The notes: a model not told the origin generated them from the sequence alone. Counted from the first letter of the stretch, positions 1-5,769 are shown. The stretch: DNA of 6,807 bases from Acidimicrobiia bacterium (GCA_013694495.1 JACDCH010000312.1:1-6807), one strand, 5' to 3'. Translations and numbers: made by a program.

Positions 1-306
1 CAGGGCGCCCGTCAGGCGGGCCTCGACCGGCGGCAGCGGCACCCAGCCGCCCTGCACCCGCAGCACCCCGTCGTCGTCGATGGCGGGCACGCCCGGGCCC
101 CGGCTGCGCAGTCGCCGCTCGAGCCCGGCGATCCGCGCGTGCAGGTCGGCGTCGCCCGCGGGGACCCGGATCCAGTCCTCGAGGTCGTCGCCGACCGCCG
201 GCGGCGCCTCGCCGTTCTCGACGAGCAGGAGCCTCGGCACCCCCGAGGCCGCCAGGTCGGTGCGCTCCGCCTCGCCGGACGGCCATCGCACCAGCACGAC
301 TTCCAT
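1..306 (-). CDS. Probable winged-helix regulator with degenerate N-terminal domain (3' truncated by window edge)
   Basis: The frame reads from ATG at 306 down to position 1 without a stop, giving 102 residues of a longer protein. Residues 1-66 form an alpha/beta-like segment (VVLVRWP at 3-9, PRLLLVE at 24-30) followed by a charged helix (about 52-69). This could be a shortened pseudo-receiver, but it lacks the acidic pair and phospho-acceptor Asp of true response-regulator receivers. Residues 76-102 (IDDDGVLRVQGGWVPLPPVEARLTGAL) look like the opening beta strands and first helix of an OmpR/PhoB-type winged-helix DNA-binding domain; the recognition helix would lie outside the window. ATG 306 is chosen because a TACGGT -10-like element sits 9 nt upstream and no Shine-Dalgarno sequence is present. 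The gene is divergent from the cyclic-nucleotide-binding gene. The regulator call is by pattern only, since the DNA-binding half is not visible. Confidence 0.6.
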   Translation of the reverse strand, partial: MEVVLVRWPSGEAERTDLAASGVPRLLLVENGEAPPAVGDDLEDWIRVPAGDADLHARIAGLERRLRSRGPGVPAIDDDGVLRVQGGWVPLPPVEARLTGAL

Positions 307-315
307 GGGTCGCGG

Positions 316-321
316 ACCGTA
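316..321 (-). promoter_or_regulatory. -10-like element TACGGT for the leftward gene
   Basis: On the minus strand TACGGT matches the actinobacterial -10 pattern TANNNT and lies 9 nt before ATG 306, so the transcript would be leaderless or nearly so. No recognisable -35 hexamer is seen at the expected distance. Confidence 0.5.
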
Positions 322-383
322 AGGAACGCACGTTTCCCGTCTGTTTCGTCGAGGTGAACCGTGCGCGCACACGCCGGGCGAAG

Positions 384-389
384 TACGTT
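384..389 (+). promoter_or_regulatory. -10-like element TACGTT for the cyclic-nucleotide-binding gene
   Basis: TACGTT fits TANNNT and is 30 nt upstream of ATG 420. Initiation about 7 nt downstream would leave a 5' leader of roughly 20-25 nt containing the G-rich ribosome binding site. A promoter here would lie inside any protein started at GTG 354, which argues for the ATG 420 start. Confidence 0.4.
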
Positions 390-408
390 GCCGCCACCGA
401 AACGGGAC

Positions 409-416
409 AAGGGGGG
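409..416 (+). promoter_or_regulatory. Ribosome binding site AAGGGGGG that decides the start at 420
   Basis: The purine run AAGGGGGG ends 3 nt before ATG 420; counting the AAGGGG part, the spacing is 5 nt. The alternative in-frame GTG at 354 has no purine-rich site at a comparable distance, and the 22 residues it would add are unlike a cyclic-nucleotide-binding fold. Confidence 0.6.
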
Positions 417-419
417 CAC

Positions 420-845
420 ATGGCCGGGCGGGACACGTACCTGGATCAACTGGCGTCGATCAAGCTGTTCAGCGCCCTGTCGCGCAAGGAGCTGCAGCGC
501 ATCGCCAAGGCGTCCGACGAGGTCAAGGTGAAGGCAGGCCACGAGCTCGTCCGCCAAGGCGAGGTCGGGCGGGAGATGTTCGTGATCGTCGAGGGCGAGG
601 CGACGGTGAAGCGCAACGGCCGCAAGGTCGCCACGCTCGGACCGGGCGGCACGGTGGGCGAGTTCTCGCTGCTCGACAAGGGGCCCCGCACCGCCACCGT
701 CGTGGCCGACACCGATGCCACCGTGCTGGTGCTCGGCGCCCGCGAGTTCACCGGCCTGCTCGACGACGTGCCCGGCCTGGCCCACAAGGTGCTGGCCGCC
801 CTCGCCGGCGTGGTGCGCGACCTCGACGCCAAGGTCTACGGCTGA
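420..845 (+). CDS. Stand-alone cyclic nucleotide-binding domain protein
   Basis: This 141-residue protein is essentially one cNMP-binding (CAP_ED) domain. A short N-terminal helix carries the usual entry motif (LASIKLFSALSRKELQRIA, 11-29). The beta-roll follows (about 35-105), and a C-terminal helix (118-137) corresponds to the C-helix of CRP. The phosphate-binding cassette is intact: G80-E81 followed by R90-T91-A92, which places the Glu that contacts the ribose and the Arg that contacts the cyclic phosphate. The ligand is therefore likely cAMP or another cyclic nucleotide, although the sequence cannot tell which. There is no helix-turn-helix after the C-helix, so it is not a CRP/FNR transcription factor. 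It has no membrane segment or enzymatic domain, so any effector must be a separate partner. The neighbours do not reveal that partner; the divergent leftward gene is only a candidate. Domain call is firm; biological role unknown. Confidence 0.88.
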   Translation: MAGRDTYLDQLASIKLFSALSRKELQRIAKASDEVKVKAGHELVRQGEVGREMFVIVEGEATVKRNGRKVATLGPGGTVGEFSLLDKGPRTATVVADTDATVLVLGAREFTGLLDDVPGLAHKVLAALAGVVRDLDAKVYG

Positions 846-989
846 GATGAAGGGGCCCGGACCACACGGCGAAGCCCCCTCGCCGAGATCCGGAATCGAA
901 TCGAGACGCAGGAAGGACCTGGGGCCACGAAGCCGCGGTCGGCAATCCGTCCGCAGGTCCTGAAGTTCGAGCCCGGTCGGGTGCGCGTC
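846..989. other. Intergenic segment with two imperfect stem-loops
   Basis: No coding signal is seen. Just after the stop codon, GGGGC (852-856) can pair with GCCCC (874-878), with an inner CCG/CGG (857-859/867-869) and a 4-nt bulge. It lacks a T-run, so it is only a weak candidate for ending the upstream transcript. A better inverted repeat at 914-961 is listed separately. If the next gene is leaderless from about 1002, all of this lies upstream of its promoter. Confidence 0.4.
914..961. repeat. Inverted repeat AGGACCTG / CAGGTCCT with nested hairpin
   Basis: AGGACCTG (914-921) is perfectly complementary to CAGGTCCT (954-961). Inside the 32-nt loop, GCCG (932-935) pairs with CGGC (940-943), giving a nested structure. 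There is no downstream T-tract. It sits about 28-75 nt upstream of the -10-like TAGCGT at 990, so it could be an operator for the iron-sulfur gene or a structure at the 3' end of the upstream transcript. The sequence does not decide between these. Confidence 0.4.
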
Positions 990-995
990 TAGCGT
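990..995 (+). promoter_or_regulatory. -10-like element TAGCGT for the iron-sulfur oxidoreductase operon
   Basis: TAGCGT fits TANNNT and ends 6 nt before GTG 1002. No Shine-Dalgarno sequence precedes the start, so a leaderless transcript beginning at or next to GTG 1002 is the simplest reading. A -35 is not convincing. Confidence 0.5.
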
Positions 996-1001
996 CCGCT
1001 C

Positions 1002-3227
1002 GTGATGCTCCGGAAGATCCGACCTCACCACCTGATCGTCGGGTTCTGGCTGTTCTGGGCCCTGTTCGGGCTCGGCTCCGGCGTCCTGCCGACCGTCCTG
1101 CAGTGGCACGACGACGCGCCCGTCCGGCGCGAGGTGCTGGGCAACATCCCCGGCTCCTGGAAGCTCGCCTTCTACCTGCTGCTGATCGTCACGTTCGTGT
1201 GGATCGGCGTCGAGTTCGGTAAGCGGTTCAAGAACTGGGAGCGGGGCGCGCCCGAGCGCCGCCCCACCACCGCCAGGAACGTGAAGAAGCGGCTCGGGGC
1301 CTACCGGGCCGGCGTGTACATGCGGACCCTGCTGCGCGATCCCGCCGCCGGCGTGATGCACAGCCTCATCTACTTCTCGTTCCTCATCCTGTTCTGCGTC
1401 ACGATCGTCCTCGAGACCGACCACCAGATGCCGGAGAGCCTGAAGTTCCTCCACGGCGACGTGTACCTGGCCTGGTCCTTCGTGGCCGACGCCGCCGGCG
1501 TCACGCTCGCCATCGGCGTCGGGTGGGCCATCGTCCGGCGCTACGTGCAGCGGCCGTACCGGATCCGCATCAAGTCGAAGCCGGAGCACGCGGTCATCCT
1601 CACCGTGTTCGCCATCCTCACGATCTCGGGCTTCATGGCCGAGGCGTACCGGATCGCCCTCGACGGCCGGCCCGATTTCGAGCGCTGGAGCTTCGTCGGC
1701 TACCCGTTGAGCCAGCTGGTCGACGGCACCGGCGACCTGGCCGGCTGGCACCAGGCGTGGTGGCTGGCCCACGTCGCCTGCTTCTTCGCCTTCCTGCTCA
1801 TGATCCCCGTCACGATGCTGCGCCACATGTTCACGTCGCCGCTGAACATGTACCTGCGCGACAAGGAGCGGCCCAAGGGCGCGATGCGGCCCATGCCGAA
1901 CCTCATGGAGACCGAGCTCGAGTCGTTCGGTGCCTCCACGGTCGAGGAGTTCACGTGGAAGCAACTGCTCGACACCGACAGCTGCACGATGTGCGGGCGC
2001 TGCACGACGGTGTGCCCGGCCCACGCCACCGGCAAGCCGCTCGACCCCCGGGAGATCGTGCTCAAGACCGGTGAGGTCATGGCCGCCACCGGCACCCCGC
2101 CCGTGTCCCCGCCGATCGGCGTCGTCGACGGCATCACCATCGGCGCCAGCTCGCTGTTCGAGCGCATCACGGCCGAAGAGGTGTGGGCCTGCACCACCTG
2201 CAAGGCCTGCGACGAGGTCTGCCCGGTCAACATCGAGATCCTCGACAAGATCCTCGACATGCGGCGCTACCTGTCGCTGATGGAGTCGAACTTCCCCACC
2301 GAGCTCGGCAACGCCTACCGCTCGATGGAGAACGCCGGGAACCCGTGGGGCATCAGCCAGGGCGAGCGGGCCGACTGGGCCAAGGGCCTCGACGACATCG
2401 AGATCGTCGACGGCACCGAGCCGTTCACCCACGAGTACCTGTACTGGGTGGGCTGCGCCGGCAGCTTCGACGACAAGAACAAGAAGGTCACCCAGTCGAT
2501 GGCCAAGCTCATGAAGCGGGCCGGGATCGACTTCGCCATCCTCGGCCCGGCCGAGATGTGCACCGGCGATCCCGCCCGCCGGTCAGGCAACGAGTACATC
2601 TTCCAGATGCTGGCCATGCAGAACATCGAGGCCCTCGGCACGATGGGCGTGAAGAAGATCGTCACGCAGTGCCCCCACTGCTTCAACACGCTGATGAACG
2701 AGTACCCGCAGCTCGGCGGCCACTACGAGGTCGTGCACCACAGCCAGTTCCTCGACACCCTCATCGCCGACGGCCGCCTCGACATGACCGGCGCCCGGCT
2801 CGACGAGCGGGTCGTGTACCACGACTCCTGCTACCTCGGCCGCCACAACGACGTGTACCTCGCGCCCCGCCGGGTGCTCGGGGCGCTCGGCGGCATCGAG
2901 ATCGTCGAGGCCCCCCGCAGCGGCACCACGGGCATGTGCTGCGGCGCCGGCGGCGCCCGCATGTGGATGGAGGAGTCCATCGGCTCGAAGGTGAACGACG
3001 TCCGGGCCCGCGAGCTCGTCGAGACCGGCGCCACCAAGGTCGCCGTGGCCTGCCCCTTCTGCTACATCATGATGGACGACGGCGTGAAGGCGAACGGCAA
3101 GGACGACGACGAGGTGCGGGTGGCCGACATCTCGATGCACGTGCTCGAGGCGATCGAGCGGGCCGACGCCGCCGGCCTCGACAAGCTCGCCGTCGTCGAG
3201 TCGCCCTTCGCCACCGCCGAGGACTGA
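1002..3227 (+). CDS. Membrane-anchored (Fe-S) oxidoreductase, HdrD/EtfD-like; candidate ETF:menaquinone oxidoreductase
   Basis: This 741-residue protein has three parts. Residues 1-285 form a NarI-like membrane domain with about six helices (near 11-33, 54-72, 118-137, 156-178, 197-216, 253-273). Histidines H120, H196, H257 and H275 are plausible haem b ligands (inference). Next comes a dicluster ferredoxin domain with two CxxCxxCxxxCP sets, C328/331/334/338 and C397/400/403/407. Two cysteine-rich CCG-type domains follow: C485, C520, C557-x2-C560, and C610, C646-C647, C684-x2-C687. In the first, the expected Cys pair reads Met-Cys within CTGDPARR, while the second is canonical. The architecture matches EtfD of Mycobacterium tuberculosis (Rv0338c) and the ETF:menaquinone oxidoreductases of anaerobes, which pass electrons from acyl-CoA dehydrogenases through ETF to menaquinone. 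No etfAB is in the window, so the substrate is inferred. GTG 1002 is followed directly by ATG 1005, and either could be the start. The ung gene follows after 17 nt. Confidence 0.85.
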   Translation: MMLRKIRPHHLIVGFWLFWALFGLGSGVLPTVLQWHDDAPVRREVLGNIPGSWKLAFYLLLIVTFVWIGVEFGKRFKNWERGAPERRPTTARNVKKRLGAYRAGVYMRTLLRDPAAGVMHSLIYFSFLILFCVTIVLETDHQMPESLKFLHGDVYLAWSFVADAAGVTLAIGVGWAIVRRYVQRPYRIRIKSKPEHAVILTVFAILTISGFMAEAYRIALDGRPDFERWSFVGYPLSQLVDGTGDLAGWHQAWWLAHVACFFAFLLMIPVTMLRHMFTSPLNMYLRDKERPKGAMRPMPNLMETELESFGASTVEEFTWKQLLDTDSCTMCGRCTTVCPAHATGKPLDPREIVLKTGEVMAATGTPPVSPPIGVVDGITIGASSLFERITAEEVWACTTCKACDEVCPVNIEILDKILDMRRYLSLMESNFPTELGNAYRSMENAGNPWGISQGERADWAKGLDDIEIVDGTEPFTHEYLYWVGCAGSFDDKNKKVTQSMAKLMKRAGIDFAILGPAEMCTGDPARRSGNEYIFQMLAMQNIEALGTMGVKKIVTQCPHCFNTLMNEYPQLGGHYEVVHHSQFLDTLIADGRLDMTGARLDERVVYHDSCYLGRHNDVYLAPRRVLGALGGIEIVEAPRSGTTGMCCGAGGARMWMEESIGSKVNDVRARELVETGATKVAVACPFCYIMMDDGVKANGKDDDEVRVADISMHVLEAIERADAAGLDKLAVVESPFATAED

Positions 3228-3234
3228 CCGGGCC

Positions 3235-3239
3235 GGAGG
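3235..3239 (+). promoter_or_regulatory. Ribosome binding site GGAGG that fixes the ung start
   Basis: GGAGG lies in the 17-nt gap after the iron-sulfur gene's stop codon, 5 nt before GTG 3245. No ATG occurs near the expected N-terminus, so this site supports the GTG start and translation from a shared transcript. Confidence 0.7.
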
Positions 3240-3244
3240 CGGCC

Positions 3245-3916
3245 GTGGCGCCGAAGACAGATTGGAACCCGGTCCTGCGGACCGAGTTCGCCAAGCCCTA
3301 CTGGCCCGAGCTGCAGCAGTTCGTCGACGAGGAGCGGGCCCGCCACCAGGTGTTCCCGCCGCCCGAGGACGTGTTCGCGGCGCTGCACCTCACGCCCTAC
3401 GCTGCGGTGAAGGTGGTGATCCTGGGCCAGGACCCCTACCACGGACCCGGCCAGGCCCACGGCCTGTGCTTCTCGGTGCGGCGGGGGGTGCCGGCCCCGC
3501 CGTCGCTGCGCAACGTCTTCCAGGAGCTCGAGGCCGACCTCGGGATCGTCGCCCCGAGCCACGGGTGCCTGGAGGACTGGGCCCGGGCCGGCGTCCTGCT
3601 GCTCAACACCAGCCTCACGGTGCGGGCCCACGCCGCGGCGTCGCACCAGGGCAAGGGGTGGGAGACGTTCACCGACGAGGTGATCCGCGCCGTCGCCGCG
3701 AAGCCCGAGCGGGTCGTGTTCATGCTCTGGGGCGCGGCCGCCCGCAAGAAGCGCTCGCTCATCGACACCAGCCGCCACACGATCATCGAGTCGGCCCACC
3801 CGTCGCCCCTGTCGGCCCACAACGGGTTCTTCGGGAGCCGCCCGTTCTCCGGGGCCAACGAGGCGCTCGTGGCCGCCGGGCGCGAGCCGGTCGACTGGCA
3901 GCTGTCACCGAGGTGA
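3245..3916 (+). CDS. ung: Uracil-DNA glycosylase, family 1
   Basis: The enzyme removes uracil from DNA (from cytosine deamination or dUTP misincorporation), leaving an abasic site for base-excision repair in the cytoplasm. The 223-residue length is normal for Ung. All diagnostic elements are present: the water-activating motif GQDPYH at 61-66 with catalytic D63 and Y65; F76, which stacks on uracil; the PPSLRN segment at 85-90; LLLNT with uracil-reading N121; and the minor-groove loop HPSPLSAH at 185-192 with catalytic H185 and intercalating L189. The start is GTG 3245 with GGAGG 5 nt upstream. It lies 17 nt behind the iron-sulfur oxidoreductase with no promoter-like element between them, so co-transcription is likely. 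Nothing in its function explains that pairing. The next gene has its own promoter-like element. Confidence 0.97.
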   Translation: MAPKTDWNPVLRTEFAKPYWPELQQFVDEERARHQVFPPPEDVFAALHLTPYAAVKVVILGQDPYHGPGQAHGLCFSVRRGVPAPPSLRNVFQELEADLGIVAPSHGCLEDWARAGVLLLNTSLTVRAHAAASHQGKGWETFTDEVIRAVAAKPERVVFMLWGAAARKKRSLIDTSRHTIIESAHPSPLSAHNGFFGSRPFSGANEALVAAGREPVDWQLSPR

Positions 3917-3941
3917 AACCCGCGCCGCCACGGTGTGGTCG

Positions 3942-3947
3942 TATCCT
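3942..3947 (+). promoter_or_regulatory. -10-like element TATCCT for the Bax inhibitor-1-like gene
   Basis: TATCCT fits TANNNT and lies in the 60-nt gap after ung, 29 nt before ATG 3977. Initiation about 7 nt downstream gives a leader of around 23 nt that includes the GGAGG ribosome binding site. No clear -35 is seen. Confidence 0.45.
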
Positions 3948-3962
3948 CTCGACACCCCCTCT

Positions 3963-3967
3963 GGAGG
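3963..3967 (+). promoter_or_regulatory. Ribosome binding site GGAGG for the Bax inhibitor-1-like gene
   Basis: GGAGG ends 9 nt before ATG 3977. It selects this ATG over the upstream in-frame GTG at 3935, which would precede the promoter-like TATCCT. Confidence 0.7.
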
Positions 3968-3976
3968 ATCGATCCC

Positions 3977-4795
3977 ATGGCGAACCCCGCCCTCTCTGAC
4001 AAGGCGTTCGAACGAATGGTCACCGCGGAGCAGCGGGCCGGCTGGGCTGCCGGCACCGGCACCCCGACCCGCGATGCCGGACCGCTCACGCCCGCCCCCT
4101 ACGACACCATGACGGTCAACGGGTCGATCACCGCCACCGCGGTGCTGCTCGTGCTGCTGTGCATCACCGGCGCCATCGGCTGGAACCTCGTCGAGGCCAT
4201 CCCGCTCGGCAACGGCCAGAGCGCAGCCGACGTCCCGGGCTGGATCTTCGCTCCCCTGCTGGGCGCCATCGGCCTCGCCATCGCGACCATCTTCCGGCCC
4301 CAGTGGGCCCGGTTCACGGCCCCGCTCTACGCCCTGGTCGAGGGCCTGGTGGTCGGCGCCATCTCCAAGGTGTACGAGACCTACTTCGACGGGATCGTGC
4401 TCAACGCCGTCATGGCCACGGTCGCCGTCCTCGGCGTGATGCTGTTCCTGCACGCCACGCGGATCATCAAGGTGACCGAGCGCTTCCGCACGGTCGTGAT
4501 GTGCGCCACCGGCGCCATCGCCCTCGTCTACCTGGTGAACATCGTGCTGCGGCTGTTCGGCTCGGAGGTCCCCTTCCTCCACGACACCGGCACCATCGGC
4601 ATCCTGGTCAGCGTTGCCATCGTCGTGGTCGCCGCGCTCAACCTGAGCCTCGACTTCGACTTCATCGAGCGGGGCGTGAAGGCCGGGGCGCCCAAGACCA
4701 CGGAGTGGTACGCCGCCTTCGGCCTGCTCATCACCCTGGTCTGGCTCTACCTCGAGCTGCTCCGCCTGCTCTCGAAGCTGCAGTCCCGCAACTAG
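3977..4795 (+). CDS. Bax inhibitor-1/YccA-like integral membrane protein
   Basis: This 272-residue protein has a short cytoplasmic N-terminus beginning MANPALSDKAF, as is common in actinobacterial members of the Bax inhibitor-1-like family. Seven hydrophobic segments follow, near 51-69, 88-106, 114-131, 140-158, 172-191, 207-225 and 246-265. Family-typical features include MTVNGSI (45-51) leading into helix 1, a buried acidic residue E122 in helix 3, and the NLSLDFDFIE stretch (222-231) with D226 and D228 at the end of helix 6. Related TMBIM/BI-1 proteins such as Bacillus YetJ are pH-sensitive calcium-leak channels that use acidic residues; whether this divergent bacterial branch conducts calcium is not established by the sequence. 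It has its own promoter-like element and Shine-Dalgarno sequence. A candidate terminator follows the stop codon, so it is probably monocistronic. Family assignment is confident; function is unknown. Confidence 0.88.
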   Translation: MANPALSDKAFERMVTAEQRAGWAAGTGTPTRDAGPLTPAPYDTMTVNGSITATAVLLVLLCITGAIGWNLVEAIPLGNGQSAADVPGWIFAPLLGAIGLAIATIFRPQWARFTAPLYALVEGLVVGAISKVYETYFDGIVLNAVMATVAVLGVMLFLHATRIIKVTERFRTVVMCATGAIALVYLVNIVLRLFGSEVPFLHDTGTIGILVSVAIVVVAALNLSLDFDFIERGVKAGAPKTTEWYAAFGLLITLVWLYLELLRLLSKLQSRN

Positions 4796-4809
4796 TCGTC
4801 AACTAGTCG
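4790..4809. repeat. Short tandem repeat AACTAGTCG, two copies, 11-bp period
   Basis: AACTAGTCG occurs at 4790-4798 and again at 4801-4809, separated by TC. The first copy contains the TAG stop of the membrane protein gene. Each copy includes the palindrome ACTAGT. It is probably a local duplication, and the second copy overlaps the terminator candidate's stem by 4 nt. Confidence 0.6.
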
Positions 4810-4834
4810 CCCGCCAGCGGCGACACCCGTTTTT
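4806..4834 (+). terminator. Candidate intrinsic terminator after the Bax inhibitor-1-like gene
   Basis: GTCGCC (4806-4811) pairs perfectly with GGCGAC (4819-4824) around a 7-nt loop, followed by a five-T run at 4830-4834. The T-run begins 6 nt after the stem, farther than ideal, and the stem is short, so this is a weak to moderate candidate. It is the only stem plus T-run that I found in the window. Confidence 0.45.
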
Positions 4835-4855
4835 CGGCCTCGGCCGCGCACCCGG

Positions 4856-4861
4856 TACGGT
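4856..4861 (+). promoter_or_regulatory. -10-like element TACGGT for the SDR gene
   Basis: TACGGT fits TANNNT and ends 8 nt before ATG 4870. It is the same hexamer as the element before the leftward gene at 306. No Shine-Dalgarno sequence lies between it and the start, consistent with leaderless transcription. Confidence 0.5.
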
Positions 4862-4869
4862 GCGCGGCC

Positions 4870-5763
4870 ATGGCTGATCTGGGCTTCGACGGCAAGGTTG
4901 CGATCATCACCGGCGCGGGTGGCGGCCTCGGCCGCAGCCACGCGCTCGACCTCGCGAAGCGGGGTGCGCTGATCGTCGTGAACGACCTCGGCGGCGCGGC
5001 CGACGGCACCGGCGGCTCCCACACCGCCGCCCAGAAGGTGGTCGACGAGATCACCGCGGCCGGCGGCGAGGCCGTCGCCAACTACGACTCCGTGGCCACC
5101 CCGGAGGGCGGCGCCGCCATCGTGCAGACCGCGGTCGACACCTACGGCAAGGTCGACATCATCATCAACAACGCCGGCATCCTCCGGGACACGTCCTTCA
5201 AGAACATGACCCCGGACCAGCTCAACCCGGTGCTCGACGTGCACCTGCGGGGCGCCTTCTACGTCACCCAGCCGGCGTGGCAGCTCATGCGCGAGCAGAA
5301 CTACGGCCGCATCATCAACACCTCGTCGGGCGCCGGCATCTTCGGCAACTTCGGCCAGACCAACTACGGCGCCGCCAAGATGGGCCTCGTCGGCTTCACC
5401 CGGGTGCTCGCGGTGGAGGGAGCCAAGAACAACATCAAGGCCAACGCCATCGCCCCCGTCGCCCGCACCCGGATGACCGAGGACCTCCTCGGCCCGCTGG
5501 CCGACGCCCTCGCCCCCGAGTTCGTCACCCCGATCGTGACCTACCTGGCCCACGACACCTGCGACGTGACCGGCGAGGTGTACTCGGTCGGCGGCGGCCG
5601 GGTGGCCCGGGTGTTCATCGGCGTCACGCCCGGCTACACGAACAAGGCGCTCACCGCCGAGGACGTGGCCGAGAACATCGAGCAGATCCGCAACGAGGAC
5701 GGCTACGCCGTGCCCGGCAACCTCAACGACGAGATGGGCCTCACGCTCAAGGCCCTGTCGTAA
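4870..5763 (+). CDS. Short-chain dehydrogenase of MFE-2/HSD17B4 type, probable (3R)-hydroxyacyl-CoA dehydrogenase
   Basis: This 297-residue Rossmann-fold SDR has the nucleotide motif TGAGGGLG at 14-21, D39 at the end of beta-2 (favouring NAD over NADP), and NNAG at 100-103. The catalytic residues are S153, Y166 and K170 with the usual 13-residue and 4-residue spacing. The context INTSSGAGIFGNFGQTNY and the LDVHLRG segment, where H125 replaces the classical SDR catalytic Asn, match the dehydrogenase unit of peroxisomal multifunctional enzyme type 2 (human HSD17B4). So does the C-terminal extension beyond about residue 245. These features separate it from FabG-type ketoacyl-ACP reductases. The likely reaction is NAD-dependent oxidation of (3R)-hydroxyacyl-CoA, or a related steroid or acyl intermediate, in the cytoplasm. 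The MaoC-like hydratase and SCP2 domains of eukaryotic MFE-2 are absent and no partner is in view. It appears leaderless from ATG 4870. Confidence 0.88.
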   Translation: MADLGFDGKVAIITGAGGGLGRSHALDLAKRGALIVVNDLGGAADGTGGSHTAAQKVVDEITAAGGEAVANYDSVATPEGGAAIVQTAVDTYGKVDIIINNAGILRDTSFKNMTPDQLNPVLDVHLRGAFYVTQPAWQLMREQNYGRIINTSSGAGIFGNFGQTNYGAAKMGLVGFTRVLAVEGAKNNIKANAIAPVARTRMTEDLLGPLADALAPEFVTPIVTYLAHDTCDVTGEVYSVGGGRVARVFIGVTPGYTNKALTAEDVAENIEQIRNEDGYAVPGNLNDEMGLTLKALS

Positions 5764-5769
5764 CACCCC

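Noticed and set aside
354..419. N-terminal extension of the cyclic-nucleotide-binding protein to GTG 354
   Set aside because: No ribosome binding site, Arg-rich unfolded-looking residues, and it would start upstream of the likely promoter at 384-389. ATG 420 has a strong G-rich site.
852..878. GGGGC/GCCCC hairpin after the cyclic-nucleotide-binding gene as an intrinsic terminator
   Set aside because: Five-base arms with a bulged inner stem and no T-run; in this base composition such pairs are frequent. Mentioned only in the intergenic description.
12..2432. 806-codon open frame on the minus strand across the first three genes
   Set aside because: It runs antisense to the cyclic-nucleotide-binding gene and most of the Fe-S gene, both of which have clear domain motifs. 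Its translation is low-complexity Gly/Ala/His/Asp/Arg-rich text with no motif. Long antisense frames are expected at this GC content.
1002..3227. Glycolate oxidase subunit GlcF or lactate-utilisation LutA as the identity of the Fe-S protein
   Set aside because: Those lack the N-terminal NarI-like membrane domain of about 285 residues seen here, and no flavin-dependent oxidase partner is adjacent.
2183..3244. Upstream extension of the ung reading frame inside the Fe-S gene
   Set aside because: This part is an out-of-frame reading of the Fe-S protein, rich in Arg/Pro/His, with no similarity to glycosylases. Ung starts normally at GTG 3245.
2583..3820. Minus-strand open frames over the Fe-S gene and ung (2583-3140, 3062-3820)
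   Set aside because: They overlap strongly supported genes, lack motifs and show antisense composition; treated as shadows.
4870..5763. FabG (3-ketoacyl-ACP reductase) as the identity of the SDR
   Set aside because: His replaces the catalytic Asn in VHLRG, the protein is about 50 residues longer than FabG, and the active-site context resembles MFE-2/HSD17B4.
3905..5766. Minus-strand frames of 225 and 324 codons opposite the membrane protein and SDR genes
   Set aside because: Composition is repetitive Gly/Val/Asp/His-rich antisense text, and the opposite strand carries clear family motifs.
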